Made by a program: the position numbers and the translations under genes
Source of the DNA: Verrucomicrobiota bacterium JB023
GTDB taxonomy: Bacteria > Verrucomicrobiota > Verrucomicrobiia > Verrucomicrobiales > Akkermansiaceae
DNA length: 64,000 nucleotides
Assembly: GCA_030673895.1 (NCBI GenBank)
Contig: JAUTCR010000052.1
Span: 48,939-112,938, forward strand
Direction of reading: 5' to 3'
In this document: positions 24,815-35,010 of the stretch, one piece after another
Layout of the letters: the number at the start of each line of letters is the position of its first letter
Numbering within the stretch: the stretch's first letter is position 1
Notes under the pieces: model-generated
Told to the model about the DNA's origin: nothing
Databases searched by the model: none
The model's input: the letters and a program-made list of their open reading frames with translations, nothing else

Positions 24815-26230
24815 TTACTGCAAGGGAGCCAGGAGACGAGCAGCGCGGGCGGCAAGCCGGAACCACATGGGACGACTCCTGAATTCTCCCAGCTCGGCCT
24901 CCTTACAATCCTCGAAGTCCTTGCTGAACATACTGGAAATCTCGTAGACATCGGACTGGGCGGTGAAGATGGCGGTGATCTCAAAGTTGAGGTGAAGGGA
25001 GCGGTTATCGAGATTGCCCGTGCCCACAGCCGCGATGCGGTCATCAATGAGGAAGGCCTTCTGGTGCATGAAGCCAGTCTGATAGCGGAAGAGCCGGATG
25101 CCGAAGGGCAGTGTTTCCGGGTAGAAGGTGAAGGACGAGAGCCACACTAACAGGTGGTCAGCCTTGGCCGGTAGCATGATGCGGACATCGACGCCACGGA
25201 GGGCGGCAGTCTGTAGCGCGGTCAGGATTCCGTCGTCGGGGACGAAGTATGGCGAGGCGATCCAGAACTTCTCGCGGGCACTATTGATGGCCTCGGCATA
25301 GAGCAATTGCATCGAGGGAAGATCATCGGCGGGGCCGGTGGGGACAATGGTTGTCGAGACGTCTTCTTCCTGTGGACGGCTTTCCCAATCGAGCTCCGGG
25401 ATCTCGTGGGTTGCCCAATACCAATCTTCCAAGAAGACGAGTTGGACGGCCTGCACCGCCGGGCCTTCCAGTTGCAGATGGGTGTCTCTCCAGTGGCCGA
25501 ACTTCTCCGAGCGGCCCATGTATTCGTCGCCGACGTTATGGCCGCCCAGGAAGGCCACTTCACCATCCACCACGGTGATCTTGCGGTGATTGCGGAAATT
25601 GATTTCCAAGCGAGTCCACCAGCGCCGCGTCCTGCCGAAGGGGCGGCACTCCACCCCCGCATCTTCCAGCTCCCTGAGGTAGCCGGAGGGCAAGCGAAGG
25701 GAGCCGAACTCGTCATAGAGGAAGTGCACGCGCACCCCCGCCTGGGCTCGCTCAATGAGCACATTCTTGAAGCGGGTGCCTAGCCCATCGTCCTTAACGA
25801 TAAAGAATTGAATCAGAATGTAGCTCTTTGCCCGGGTGAGGGCATTGAAGAGCGCGGAGAAAGTCTCCTTGCCATCGATGAGGAGCTTCGTGTCGTTGCC
25901 TTGGGTAGCGGGAAGGCCTCCCAGCCGTGCGGCCGTGCGGATGAAGGGTATCTTTGATTTAAAAGAATGCGGCGAGAGGGAAAGCTCAAGGGCGCCAACC
26001 TGTTCATTGAGCGCGGCGTCATCGGAGCGTCGCGCCTGCACGTAGCCAGACAATTTATTGCGGCCAAATATCCAATAAAAAGGGATGGCAATCCAAGGGA
26101 ATGCGATGAGCGCGGTTATCCAAGCGATGGTGGCAACCGGCGTGCGGACATGGGCGAGCGCATGGACGACGTGACCGATTCCGATCAGATGGAAGATGAT
26201 GGGAACGAGAAGGATGAACGGATCGAACAC
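24815..26230 (-). CDS. cls: Cardiolipin synthase (phospholipase D superfamily)
   Basis: Condenses two phosphatidylglycerols into cardiolipin at the inner membrane. The 471-residue protein has two N-terminal membrane helices (about 6-25 and 33-53, the second ending IPFYWIFGRNKLSGY as in ClsA). Two HKD motifs follow: NHRKITVVDGEVAFLGGHNVGDEY (about 215-240) and MHQKAFLIDDRIAAVGTGNLDNRS (about 390-413). Length and order are typical of ClsA-type enzymes. It is monocistronic, between a bidirectional terminator and the divergent NlpC/P60-like gene. Confidence 0.95.
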   Translation of the reverse strand: MFDPFILLVPIIFHLIGIGHVVHALAHVRTPVATIAWITALIAFPWIAIPFYWIFGRNKLSGYVQARRSDDAALNEQVGALELSLSPHSFKSKIPFIRTAARLGGLPATQGNDTKLLIDGKETFSALFNALTRAKSYILIQFFIVKDDGLGTRFKNVLIERAQAGVRVHFLYDEFGSLRLPSGYLRELEDAGVECRPFGRTRRWWTRLEINFRNHRKITVVDGEVAFLGGHNVGDEYMGRSEKFGHWRDTHLQLEGPAVQAVQLVFLEDWYWATHEIPELDWESRPQEEDVSTTIVPTGPADDLPSMQLLYAEAINSAREKFWIASPYFVPDDGILTALQTAALRGVDVRIMLPAKADHLLVWLSSFTFYPETLPFGIRLFRYQTGFMHQKAFLIDDRIAAVGTGNLDNRSLHLNFEITAIFTAQSDVYEISSMFSKDFEDCKEAELGEFRSRPMWFRLAARAARLLAPLQ

Positions 26231-26354
26231 GCAGAGAACTTGGATGAGGGTGGGAAAAACGAAACTCGAATTTTCTCCAACGTGTTCAGTTGGTGAAAAA
26301 TCAAATTAACTTGAACATCTTGTGTCATGAGGCGTCTCATTTTTCCGCAAGCCA

Positions 26355-27062
26355 ATGAAATTCGCTCACCGCACCATTGCTCTTCGCGCAGCTCTTTTGC
26401 TAGCCTTCCTGGCCTGCAGCTGCACGCCGAGCGCCCGGTGGGCGGATGCGGGCTTGAAGACTTATTATCCCCCTCACCAGCAGCCGCGGCCTGTTCCTGT
26501 GTTTCCAGTCGTTAATCCAGTTCCATTGCAGGAACGGGCCGCGGGTTTTTGGCAAGGGGCAGTCGAAGGGATTCGACCGGAGCCTAAGCCGGTTTTTCGT
26601 CCGCCTGTGGTGCACTACGCATCGTCCCGGACGGCGTCACCCCAGCTACCGAGAGGCAAGGTGCGATTGGTCAATGGCCGTGCGGTCGCTCCGCCGGATG
26701 CCCCTCTGGTGGTCCGGCAGGCTGTCGAGGCGGGGAATAGGCTGCAGCGATATCCTTACAAGTGGGGCGGCGGTCATGCCGTCTTGAACGACACCGGCTA
26801 TGATTGCTCAGGCGCGGTGAGCTACGTCCTACGCGAAGCTGGCTTAATGGCTGACCAGAGGCCGTCGCGGGGCTTCTTGACCTATGGCCAAGCAGGGGAA
26901 GGTGATTGGATCACCGTCTGGGCCAAGGAGGGCCATGTCTTCATGACTGTCGGCGGCCTGCGCCTGGATACCGGAGGCTCCAGCCGCCGCACGGGCCCAC
27001 GCTGGAAGGAGGCGAGTCGTAGCTATCGAGGATTCATCGCTCGGCATCCGCGCGGTTACTGA
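26355..27062 (+). CDS. Lipoprotein with NlpC/P60-like peptidoglycan hydrolase domain
   Basis: A 235-residue exported protein. The N-terminal signal ends in a lipobox-like stretch (LLAFLACSC). A proline-rich linker (about 35-105) with PHQQPRPVPVFPVVNPVP spans to a C-terminal domain of about 110 residues with the NlpC/P60 pattern: YKWGGGHAVLNDTGYDCSGAVSYVLREAG carries the catalytic cysteine (DCSG), and EGHVFMTVGGLRLDTGG carries the catalytic histidine. It probably cleaves peptide cross-links or trims stems. The domain is shorter than classical gamma-D-glutamyl endopeptidases. The PEP-CTERM gene converges only 6 bases after its stop. Confidence 0.85.
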   Translation: MKFAHRTIALRAALLLAFLACSCTPSARWADAGLKTYYPPHQQPRPVPVFPVVNPVPLQERAAGFWQGAVEGIRPEPKPVFRPPVVHYASSRTASPQLPRGKVRLVNGRAVAPPDAPLVVRQAVEAGNRLQRYPYKWGGGHAVLNDTGYDCSGAVSYVLREAGLMADQRPSRGFLTYGQAGEGDWITVWAKEGHVFMTVGGLRLDTGGSSRRTGPRWKEASRSYRGFIARHPRGY

Positions 27063-27068
27063 GCTCTC

Positions 27069-27806
27069 TTAGGCGCGGCGTCGGCGTCCGAGGAGCATGC
27101 CGGCCAGAGGGAGGAGGGTGACCGCCAGCACCGAGGGCTCGGGGACTTGGGTGAGCTTGATCTGGCTCACCACCGAGTTGGAGAGGCCGGAGGAATTCAG
27201 GAAGGTGATTTCCCCGTTCCGGTAGGTGCCTCCATTGTTCGGGTCATAGACGTTGTTCCCAGGCCAGGCGACGTCGGAGAAAGTGAGGGCTTCGGAGGTG
27301 TCCTGACGGGTGACGATGAGGTCATAGGTCTGGGCGAGCGGGTCGACGAGGATCTCGTAGGAGAAGAGGACAGGCTGAACCTCCGCAAAGTTTTGGAAGA
27401 GCCATTGCTGTCCGCTATCATCGAAGGTGATGGGCTGATTGTTGTCTCCGTAGACCGTGAAGACTGCTGCCGTCGGCGTGCCGCCATTGGTCTGGCTGGT
27501 GGAAAGCGCGAAACGAACCGCAGCATCCTGATTGGACAGGTTGCCGTCGAAAAACTCGAAGCCGTAACGGAGGTCGCTCAATTGCCCTTCGCCAACGCCA
27601 TCCTTCAGCTCGAAGCTCTGCTGAAAGGAGATGGCATACGGCTCCAGCTGGGAGAGGGGGGGAGTGAAATCGAAGGATTCCTCCTGCCCATTCTCTCCGA
27701 CAACGATCGTTGAGGTGCCAAAGGGATTGGTCACCATCTGGGCATGGGAGCAGGTCAGTCCGAAGGCTGTTGATAGGAAGATGAGGGGGCTTGGGGTGAA
27801 GTTCAT
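27069..27806 (-). CDS. PEP-CTERM sorting-domain protein
   Basis: A 245-residue exported protein from the start at 27806 (MNFTPSPLIFLSTAFGLTCSHAQ, signal peptide). The C-terminus is VPEPSVLAVTLLPLAGMLLGRRRRA: the PEP motif, a hydrophobic helix and an arginine cluster, the signature recognised by exosortase and removed during export. The mature part is beta-rich and Asn/Gln/Ser-rich with no recognised domain (about residues 30-215). A second PEP-CTERM protein is encoded at 60608. Exosortase itself is not in the window. A further in-frame ATG 15 codons upstream (27851) would precede the signal peptide and is disfavoured. Confidence 0.88.
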   Translation of the reverse strand: MNFTPSPLIFLSTAFGLTCSHAQMVTNPFGTSTIVVGENGQEESFDFTPPLSQLEPYAISFQQSFELKDGVGEGQLSDLRYGFEFFDGNLSNQDAAVRFALSTSQTNGGTPTAAVFTVYGDNNQPITFDDSGQQWLFQNFAEVQPVLFSYEILVDPLAQTYDLIVTRQDTSEALTFSDVAWPGNNVYDPNNGGTYRNGEITFLNSSGLSNSVVSQIKLTQVPEPSVLAVTLLPLAGMLLGRRRRA

Positions 27807-28048
27807 CGGGTGCAGAGAGCAAAATGCTGGTCCGCTGCCGCTGAATTCCACAAAATTTTAAAACTTAACCTCCTCTAAATTTAAAAATCGTTCCAAATAG
27901 CTGAATTTGAGCGGATTAAGTTGATCTTTGAAAGCGAGTCTCACGAGAATAAGAGTTTATAAATATTCTCAATATCTTAGAAAATGTGCAGAAATGACCC
28001 GAGGTTAAGCTCCTCCCGTCCAGCGAGATGAGGCTGGCTGAGGCAGGT

Positions 28049-28903
28049 TTAGAGGATTCTCTCCACGAATTCCTCCCTTTTGAAAGGCTGGAACTTGTTG
28101 GGTTCCTCACCTGTGCCGATGAAGAGAGGGGGGACCTTGAGGCTCTGCTGGATGGAGACGGTGATGCCGCCCTTGCCCGAGCCGTCCAGCTTGGTCACGA
28201 TGAGTCCATCCAGGGGAACCGCCTTCTGGAATTCCTTGGCCTGGGCGAGGGCATTCGAGCCCGTGGAGGCATCTACGACCAGCAATGTCAGGTGAGGGGC
28301 GGAAGGATCCTGCTTGGCAAGGGTGCGACGGATCTTACCAAGCTCCTCCATCAGATTGTGGCGGGTGTGAAGTCGGCCCGCCGTATCGCAGATGAGGAAT
28401 TCCGCCCCCTCACTGATTGCTTGTTGGTGCGCGGTGTAGCACACGGATGCTGGATCCGCCTTGTGCGCTCCCGCCGTAATGGGCAGGTCGAGACGCTGGG
28501 CCCAGGACTGCAGCTGCTCGACGGCGGCGGCGCGGAAGGTATCCGCCGCGGCGAGGCGGACCGAGTGTCCGTAAACATTCAGGAGGTGGCCGAGCTTAGC
28601 GGTAGAGGTCGTTTTGCCCGTCCCATTCACACCGACAACGAGGATCACGGTTGGCTTGCCATCCTCCTGGGTTGCGGGTGGGAAGGCGTTGTCCTCGGGA
28701 AAAACCTTGGAGATATGGGCCCGGGTGGTCTGGACGACGTCTTCTGCCGTAATCTCCCGGCCCAGCCCGCGCAGATCGTCAACGACCTCCATGGTCAGCC
28801 GGGGGCCCAGGTCCGCAGTGATGAGATCGGCCTCGAGTTCATCCCAATCAATTTCCGCCCGATTGGTGATCTTGTTAAAGAGGTTCTTAAAAAAGCCAGC
28901 CAT
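28049..28903 (-). CDS. ftsY: Signal recognition particle receptor FtsY (NG domain only)
   Basis: SRP-type GTPase that docks ribosome-nascent chain complexes at the membrane. The 284-residue protein has the N domain (about 1-80; IDWDELEADLITADLG) and G domain motifs GVNGTGKTTSTAKLG (P-loop), AADTFRAAAVEQL, DTAGRLHTRHNLMEELGKI, TKLDGSGKGG and, near the end, IGTGEEPNKFQPF, which distinguishes FtsY from Ffh. The acidic A domain of E. coli FtsY is missing, as in many phyla; membrane binding then relies on the N-terminal amphipathic helix (MAGFFKNLFNKITNR). It is monocistronic, divergent from the giant surface protein gene. Confidence 0.96.
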   Translation of the reverse strand: MAGFFKNLFNKITNRAEIDWDELEADLITADLGPRLTMEVVDDLRGLGREITAEDVVQTTRAHISKVFPEDNAFPPATQEDGKPTVILVVGVNGTGKTTSTAKLGHLLNVYGHSVRLAAADTFRAAAVEQLQSWAQRLDLPITAGAHKADPASVCYTAHQQAISEGAEFLICDTAGRLHTRHNLMEELGKIRRTLAKQDPSAPHLTLLVVDASTGSNALAQAKEFQKAVPLDGLIVTKLDGSGKGGITVSIQQSLKVPPLFIGTGEEPNKFQPFKREEFVERIL

Positions 28904-29156
28904 TTTGCTGCCGCAGCCTCAGAAATGCAGGCCGGTGAGTCCAGACTTTCTAGAAACTTGCGTGGAGAAGAACGGAGCTCCGTCTCCGCGAGCAGGAAAA
29001 AGCCATGCTACTCAGCGTCTTCCGCGCCGTGGTCTTGTCTTCCGTCAATCTTCCTCGCAAAAACGCAAAATTGTTGAAACGAAATAGTCACTGACCATTT
29101 TGTCACGAATTTCTAATCCCAGTCGATTGGCGGATGGAACTAGCAACCCCGTCCCG

Positions 29157-32100
29157 ATGAAACCAACATCACACCACACGTGGTGGCTGACCACTTTCTC
29201 AGCCCTCGTTTCCACAGCGTCGCTACCGGCGCTGGAGTTCGGAAACATCGACATTGTCCAGCATGACAATGCGAATGACCAGACTTCGGTGACCGCGACG
29301 GTCGTCGCAGGCAGCACCAGCGGCGTGTCCGTCGTTGGGCAAAACCGAGGAGACGTCGACATGGACTTTGGTGCCAATGAAGACGATCCCTACAACGGCG
29401 TTTTGATCTCCTCCGTGAGTCAGAACTCGCGCAACAACTTCCTACAGGGCGATACTCAAGACGGCTTGAATTACGCCAATACAGGATCCGCTCATCCCAA
29501 TGGAATAACCGGAGGCTACTTTGTCCCCACCCACAACATGGGCGGAAGTGCCGAGAACACGCTGGGACGCTCCGAATACAATATCAATTTCGCGGTGGGC
29601 TACTTCCCCTATTTGGACTGGTTGGGCGGCACGACGGGTGTCTCCACCAATGGAGGTGCATTGACCGAGCAAGCATCCATCCTGTCTCCCGGTCTCTCCT
29701 TGGGAGATGAGATTCTTGACGTGGCCACCGGCCGTTTCACCGTTGATTTGACGGATCACACCAGCTTCGGTGTACCGGCGACTTCGCAAAACGGTATTCT
29801 GCTCACCATTCACAGTAAGAATGAGGGCAACTTCTCCATGGCTCAAGATAATGAGGACGGAACCTTCAGCGTTACCGTCATGGATAACGGCCAGTATGGG
29901 GGTGGACTCAGCCTTGAGCAGGATCCTTTCGCCTTCGTTTACATTCCTACAGCAATTGCAGGCGACAACACAGTCACGGCCGTGGGACGAATCCAAAGCG
30001 ATGGGACAGCCGAAATATCCGGAGGAAACTTCAATATCACCCGTCGTGATGCGCCAGGTAAGGAGATCTTCACCGGAACATTCGAATCGAACCTCACGGA
30101 TGCAGATGCGAACTTTCTCTCGCTCTATGCCGATGTCATCGCAACAGGTGCTTTCGAAGCTGAACTGACTGATGCCGAAGGGAACTTTGATACCCTTCTC
30201 ACCGACTTCGGGACCAAGACCTACTTCCTCGAAATCCTCGATGGAGATGCAGAAGGCACAGTCGTCGAAATCACCTCGGCCACAGCGACGGTCCTGACGA
30301 CCGATTCGGCAATTACTGCAGGCACCGCGACATACAATATCCTCGAAGCAGATGTCTCCAATCGGAACTATCTGGTGGAGATCCTGAGCGGTCCTGACGC
30401 GGGCGAGAAAGCCACAATCACCGGTATTTCTGCAACCCAGTTGACCACTGCCACTCCTATCGCATCGGGTGCTGTGGACTACCGTATTGCCGAGCCCGCC
30501 TCAGAGTGGGTGCTGACTATCCCTGGTCAGGACAACACCACCGGCGTCCTTCTCGTGACGCCGGAAGGCGGCTACACCGATGATGAGCCTCTCCCGAACA
30601 ATACGGATAACTTCGCCTCCTATGAGTGGAGCGATACCGATGGTGGATGGGTCATCCAGAGTCGCGACGTGGAAGGTAACCCTGATGATCGCGACCCCGT
30701 TGCCGCTCAGGAAGAAGGCATCACCGATGATGAAGACATGTTCAGCTTTGTCTTCCTCACCACACAACCTTCGAACGTGCAGCCGACCATCGCGATCACC
30801 TCGCCAACTCCCGACCAGCAAATTGAGCTCGGCAGCTCCTTGACCTTGCGTGCCAACGCGGCTGACGCAGGAGGCTCCGTGGTAGGCGTCGATTTCTATG
30901 TGAATGACGTGCTTGTCGGTACGGATACAACGGCCCCTTACGAGGTGACCGTTGGCCCCTACAATTCTCTCTTCAATGGTAAGGTGGAAGCGCTTGTTCG
31001 TGATAACCAGGAGGGCTTCACCCGTTCCGAGCCTGTCTATTTCCACGTTGTCCCACCTGCGGGTAGCGGTGGACTCTACTTCAATGGAGTGAGCCAATAC
31101 GCAACCTTTGGCAACGCGACCGAACTCGGTCTCGGAGTCTTCACCATCGAAACCTGGTTCCGATACGAAGGTGGTGAAGCAACCACAACCGACGGCGTCA
31201 CCGCCATCCCAATGGTCACCAAAGGGCGCAGCGAAGCAGACCAGTCTCCGCTGGATATGAATTACTTTCTCGGTATTCGTGAGAGTGATGGCGTTCTTGT
31301 TGCGGACTTTGAGGACTCCGTTTTGGGGACCAACGTTCCAGTGACTGGACGGACTCCTGTTACAGCTAGCACTTGGCAACACGCTGCTGTCGTCTTTGAT
31401 GGTTCCGAATGGGCTCTCTACCTTGACGGCAATCTGGAGGCTACCGCTGAAGCGGGTGACCTCACTCCTCGCTTGGACAGTGTCCAGCATGCCGCCCTTG
31501 CCACCGCCTTGGATTCCGAGGGAGAACCAGACGGGTTCTTCCAAGGGATGCTCGACGAAGTGCGCATCTGGGACACGGCCCTCACTCAATCTGAGATTCG
31601 GGCGAACTGCCTATCTGAGATTCCTTCTGCCTCGTCTCTCGTTGCTCGTTGGTCCCTTGATGAGGCCACTGGCACGACAATCACCAGTACCGCACAAGGC
31701 GCTGTCGTCGGTGACCTTGTGCTCGACCCGTTCCGCGTGGATGGCGTCAACTTCACTGGCAATACCAAACCTGATGTGACGCTCACGGGACCAGAGGACT
31801 CATCTGTCTATGTCTTGGACGACATCGTTCAACTGACGGCGGTGGCTTCCGATCCAGATGGTAGCATCGCCCAGGTCGAGTTCTTCAGCAATGGTGTCTC
31901 CGTGGGCACGGATACGACCGCACCTTACACTGCGAACCTGACCATCGATAGCCTTGGAGCACACACAATCACCGCTTGGGCGACAGACAATGGCGGAGCA
32001 AGCTCACGCAGCACACCGCTCACCCTGGAAGCCCTCTTGGCTCCACCGACCATTCCCGGCTACACCGTCGGTCTCATTGACGGGGGAAGTCGCGACATTG

Positions 32101-34949
32101 ATGAGCCGGAGTACGTGGCGCCGGGTGACGAGGAGTTCACCTATGAGATTGTGCAGACTACCGCATCACCCCGCTCGTTCGACAATCCCAACCAAAACGT
32201 TGGCGATTTCGGATTCACCATCAACGGGAATGACGTGGCCTACAACTCGGGCATCTTGCTGGCGAACAATACTGCACTTCTTACGAACCTCGGTCCGATC
32301 GACAACAACATTTCGGTCAAGGAGGTCTCTGGGAACTATCAGGTGAGTATCGAGGATAACAACGGCCCGGGTGCTTCGAACCCCTCCACGCCGGAAGAAT
32401 CAGGCCGCTTTTCCCTTGGCTACTTCCCCTTCAGCGATGGGTGGGTAGGAGCCAAGGTGTTGCCTGACGGTTCCTTCGTCGACGGCAGCGCCAACTTCCC
32501 AGAAGAAGCTCCCGTCACGGTAACTAATACCGATAGCGGTGTTTACGAAATTTCGGGTCTTCCCACCGCTGGTAACCTGATCACCGTTGGTGTCGGCAAT
32601 GGATTGGACAATGTGACTAGTGTTGGTCAATCGGGTGCCAATTGGGTTGTCCAACATCGCGACAACGGAGGAGGGCTTCAGAATGAAGACTTCTCATTCC
32701 TCTATGTTCCTAAGAGAACGCGGCAAGTCCTCAGTGGTCTGGTCCAGAATGATGGGGCACTCGTTCCTCTGAACGAGGAGCTGGAGCTTCTCGGAGCGTC
32801 AGTCAACCTCGGGACGCAAGGCTATGAGATCACCTTTGGCGATGGCTCGGTCATCAATCCTTCCACGGCAATCATGTTCATGGTCGGTGACTTCGACAAT
32901 GGATACGGGGGAGACAATATCTACAGCTACTTCGGCTTGGGTAATACCTTCGTGGTGTTCTCTCACGATCTGCCTGGATTGACGCGAGCTTTCCAACAAG
33001 GCGGTTTCCGTTTTGTGGTCATGCCTCTCGATCCGACCGTTCTGGCCTCAGATGAGGTCATCGTAACTGCAACGGACGCCTCAGCTTCAGAAGGTGGAGA
33101 TACGGGTCAGTTCACGTTCCGTCGTTTCGGCGATACAAGCAGTGAGCTGACTGTTGGCTACTCGGTTGCAGGATCTGCGACGCAAGGTGTGGACTTCAGT
33201 ATCCTTGATGGCTCAGTCACCTTCGCGAGTGGTGAGGAGCTTGCCACTGTTACAGTAGAGGCACTCAATGATAACGATATCGAGCGCACCGAGACGGTGG
33301 TTTTGACCTTGAACGCAGGATCCGGTTACTCAATCGGAACTTACAACGAGGCCTTCCTGAGTATCGTTAATGTCAATTCGACGGTCATTACCAAAACGGT
33401 CTCCTTCCAGGAGGGTGTCGCGGACTACACCGGTCAATACGGCAAAGCGGTTGGTGAAGATGGGACAAACACCATCGGTTCCGAGGTTCAGGACTACTAT
33501 CTCGATGGTCGTCCGGAGAATGGCAGCCCTGATGTCAACGGTATTGTCCGCTTCGACAATATCTTCGGCAATGGAGAAAATCAGATTCCGGTTGGCTCCG
33601 GTATCCAGGATGCCAAGTTGATCATCACCACCTCTACGGCGGGGAGCGCCCAATCGGGTGGCCCCTATATCGTGGACCGATTGACTGTTCCTGTCGATGA
33701 CGAGACCACATACACGGATCTCCAGCAAGGGGACCTTGGTGATGGCTTCGAAGGTGTTCGTGGCTCCTCTACGGGGCTTCCCGTAGCAGGGTTTGGCACG
33801 ATTGCTAACGGACAGGTGGTATCGGCAAACGTTACCGCCCTGGTCCAGGCTTGGTCCAATGGGGCTCCTAATCACGGTTTCTCCATCTTCACCGGTGGCA
33901 CGACCGATGGTTGGTCCTACAACACAGTTGGTAACGACAATCCTTATCTGCGCCCGAAACTAGAAGTAACCTACACGGTCAACGATACCTTGAAGGACTA
34001 CTTCTACTACGTGGATCGGAATACAATCATCAACAACCAGCAGGGATCGGATAACACGGGTTCTGCCGTCCTTGACGGAGCAACTGTTGAAACCCAGTTC
34101 CTCGACTTGAACGATCCCAACGCCGGAACCACGGAGGCTCTCCTGCATTTCCCAGTGAGCTTTGGTGTCGCAGGGGACCTGAACTCGATTCCCGATGGCG
34201 AATCGGTTGTGAAGGCCGAGCTGATGATTGGCACGAATAGTGCCCGTTTCGGTGGTAGCACCAACGCGCAATCTGGTGGTCCTTATGCGGTCCACCAGAT
34301 GATGGTCGATTGGGATTTGGACACGACCTTCGGTCTCTTCGGACCGGTTGTTCCGAATGAAATCGGACCGGCTGCTGGACGGGTGACCGGGATGGGTTGG
34401 GCCTCCTACACCTTCATTGACATCACCTCAGTGGTCCAAAACTGGCGTGCGGGTGACCCGAACTACGGGGTGAACCTCAAGCCTGAGACAGGCGATGGGT
34501 GGCAGCCCTTCTGGCAAGGTGTCGGCTCCATCAGCCCAGGCTTGGTCGGATACACGCCGACGCTACGCGTCACGACAGCCATTCTCGAGGACAACTCCTT
34601 CGATGAATACATGGCTGCCAATGGGGCACCTGGCGCGAACTTCCTGGATGACCGGGATAACGACGGCATCGTGGCTCTGATCGAATATGGCTTGGGCCTT
34701 GATCCAGACGGCTTCGATATGCTGCCTCAGCTGGAGTTGAATGGTGACGGCAATTACAGCCTCACCTTCGCCAAAGGCAGTCTGGCTGCTGTCGATCCCC
34801 GCGTCACCTACGCCATCGAGTGTAGTGAAGACCTGGAGGAGTGGGACGTGCTTGAGCCGACCGTGAATGACACGAGCGAAATCTCCGCTGTCATCCCCGG
34901 AGGTGAGAACAAGATGTTCGCCCGTATCCGCGTCGACTACGCCCAATAA
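29157..34949 (+). CDS. Giant secreted modular adhesin-like protein (LamG, Big, Calx-beta, DNRLRE domains)
   Basis: A 1930-residue exported protein from ATG 29157 (signal peptide about MKPTSHHTWWLTTFSALVSTASLPA); a TTG 19 codons earlier is disfavoured. In order (residues approximate): a beta-rich N-terminal region (25-540) with two short internal repeats around LTDADANF/LTDAEGNF; a Big_9-like Ig domain (540-640, ending in VGTDTTAPYEV); a LamG jelly roll (645-880; FNGVSQYATFGN, FTIETWFRYEG, WQHAAVVFDGSEWALYLDG, LDEVRIWDTALTQSEI); a second Big_9 domain (890-970); a region echoing the N-terminus (980-1300); a Calx-beta domain (1300-1400; GVDFSILDGSVTFASGE); two DNRLRE-type domains (1410-1595 and 1600-1800); and a TSP3-like/'DLEEW' terminal module. 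Probably a surface adhesin or polymer-binding protein; no catalytic domain seen. Confidence 0.8.
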   Translation: MKPTSHHTWWLTTFSALVSTASLPALEFGNIDIVQHDNANDQTSVTATVVAGSTSGVSVVGQNRGDVDMDFGANEDDPYNGVLISSVSQNSRNNFLQGDTQDGLNYANTGSAHPNGITGGYFVPTHNMGGSAENTLGRSEYNINFAVGYFPYLDWLGGTTGVSTNGGALTEQASILSPGLSLGDEILDVATGRFTVDLTDHTSFGVPATSQNGILLTIHSKNEGNFSMAQDNEDGTFSVTVMDNGQYGGGLSLEQDPFAFVYIPTAIAGDNTVTAVGRIQSDGTAEISGGNFNITRRDAPGKEIFTGTFESNLTDADANFLSLYADVIATGAFEAELTDAEGNFDTLLTDFGTKTYFLEILDGDAEGTVVEITSATATVLTTDSAITAGTATYNILEADVSNRNYLVEILSGPDAGEKATITGISATQLTTATPIASGAVDYRIAEPASEWVLTIPGQDNTTGVLLVTPEGGYTDDEPLPNNTDNFASYEWSDTDGGWVIQSRDVEGNPDDRDPVAAQEEGITDDEDMFSFVFLTTQPSNVQPTIAITSPTPDQQIELGSSLTLRANAADAGGSVVGVDFYVNDVLVGTDTTAPYEVTVGPYNSLFNGKVEALVRDNQEGFTRSEPVYFHVVPPAGSGGLYFNGVSQYATFGNATELGLGVFTIETWFRYEGGEATTTDGVTAIPMVTKGRSEADQSPLDMNYFLGIRESDGVLVADFEDSVLGTNVPVTGRTPVTASTWQHAAVVFDGSEWALYLDGNLEATAEAGDLTPRLDSVQHAALATALDSEGEPDGFFQGMLDEVRIWDTALTQSEIRANCLSEIPSASSLVARWSLDEATGTTITSTAQGAVVGDLVLDPFRVDGVNFTGNTKPDVTLTGPEDSSVYVLDDIVQLTAVASDPDGSIAQVEFFSNGVSVGTDTTAPYTANLTIDSLGAHTITAWATDNGGASSRSTPLTLEALLAPPTIPGYTVGLIDGGSRDIDEPEYVAPGDEEFTYEIVQTTASPRSFDNPNQNVGDFGFTINGNDVAYNSGILLANNTALLTNLGPIDNNISVKEVSGNYQVSIEDNNGPGASNPSTPEESGRFSLGYFPFSDGWVGAKVLPDGSFVDGSANFPEEAPVTVTNTDSGVYEISGLPTAGNLITVGVGNGLDNVTSVGQSGANWVVQHRDNGGGLQNEDFSFLYVPKRTRQVLSGLVQNDGALVPLNEELELLGASVNLGTQGYEITFGDGSVINPSTAIMFMVGDFDNGYGGDNIYSYFGLGNTFVVFSHDLPGLTRAFQQGGFRFVVMPLDPTVLASDEVIVTATDASASEGGDTGQFTFRRFGDTSSELTVGYSVAGSATQGVDFSILDGSVTFASGEELATVTVEALNDNDIERTETVVLTLNAGSGYSIGTYNEAFLSIVNVNSTVITKTVSFQEGVADYTGQYGKAVGEDGTNTIGSEVQDYYLDGRPENGSPDVNGIVRFDNIFGNGENQIPVGSGIQDAKLIITTSTAGSAQSGGPYIVDRLTVPVDDETTYTDLQQGDLGDGFEGVRGSSTGLPVAGFGTIANGQVVSANVTALVQAWSNGAPNHGFSIFTGGTTDGWSYNTVGNDNPYLRPKLEVTYTVNDTLKDYFYYVDRNTIINNQQGSDNTGSAVLDGATVETQFLDLNDPNAGTTEALLHFPVSFGVAGDLNSIPDGESVVKAELMIGTNSARFGGSTNAQSGGPYAVHQMMVDWDLDTTFGLFGPVVPNEIGPAAGRVTGMGWASYTFIDITSVVQNWRAGDPNYGVNLKPETGDGWQPFWQGVGSISPGLVGYTPTLRVTTAILEDNSFDEYMAANGAPGANFLDDRDNDGIVALIEYGLGLDPDGFDMLPQLELNGDGNYSLTFAKGSLAAVDPRVTYAIECSEDLEEWDVLEPTVNDTSEISAVIPGGENKMFARIRVDYAQ

Positions 34950-34976
34950 GAAAGCCTTTTTCGCAGGCAATCCAAC

Positions 34977-35010
34977 AAGCGGTGTTCCCTCACGGGGGCG
35001 CCGCTTTTTT
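34977..35010 (+). terminator. Intrinsic terminator of the giant surface-protein gene
   Basis: AAGCGG and CCGCTT arms enclose an inner CCC/GGG pairing (TTCCCTCACGGGGG), followed by a T6 run. It lies 28 bases after the stop codon. Confidence 0.85.
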
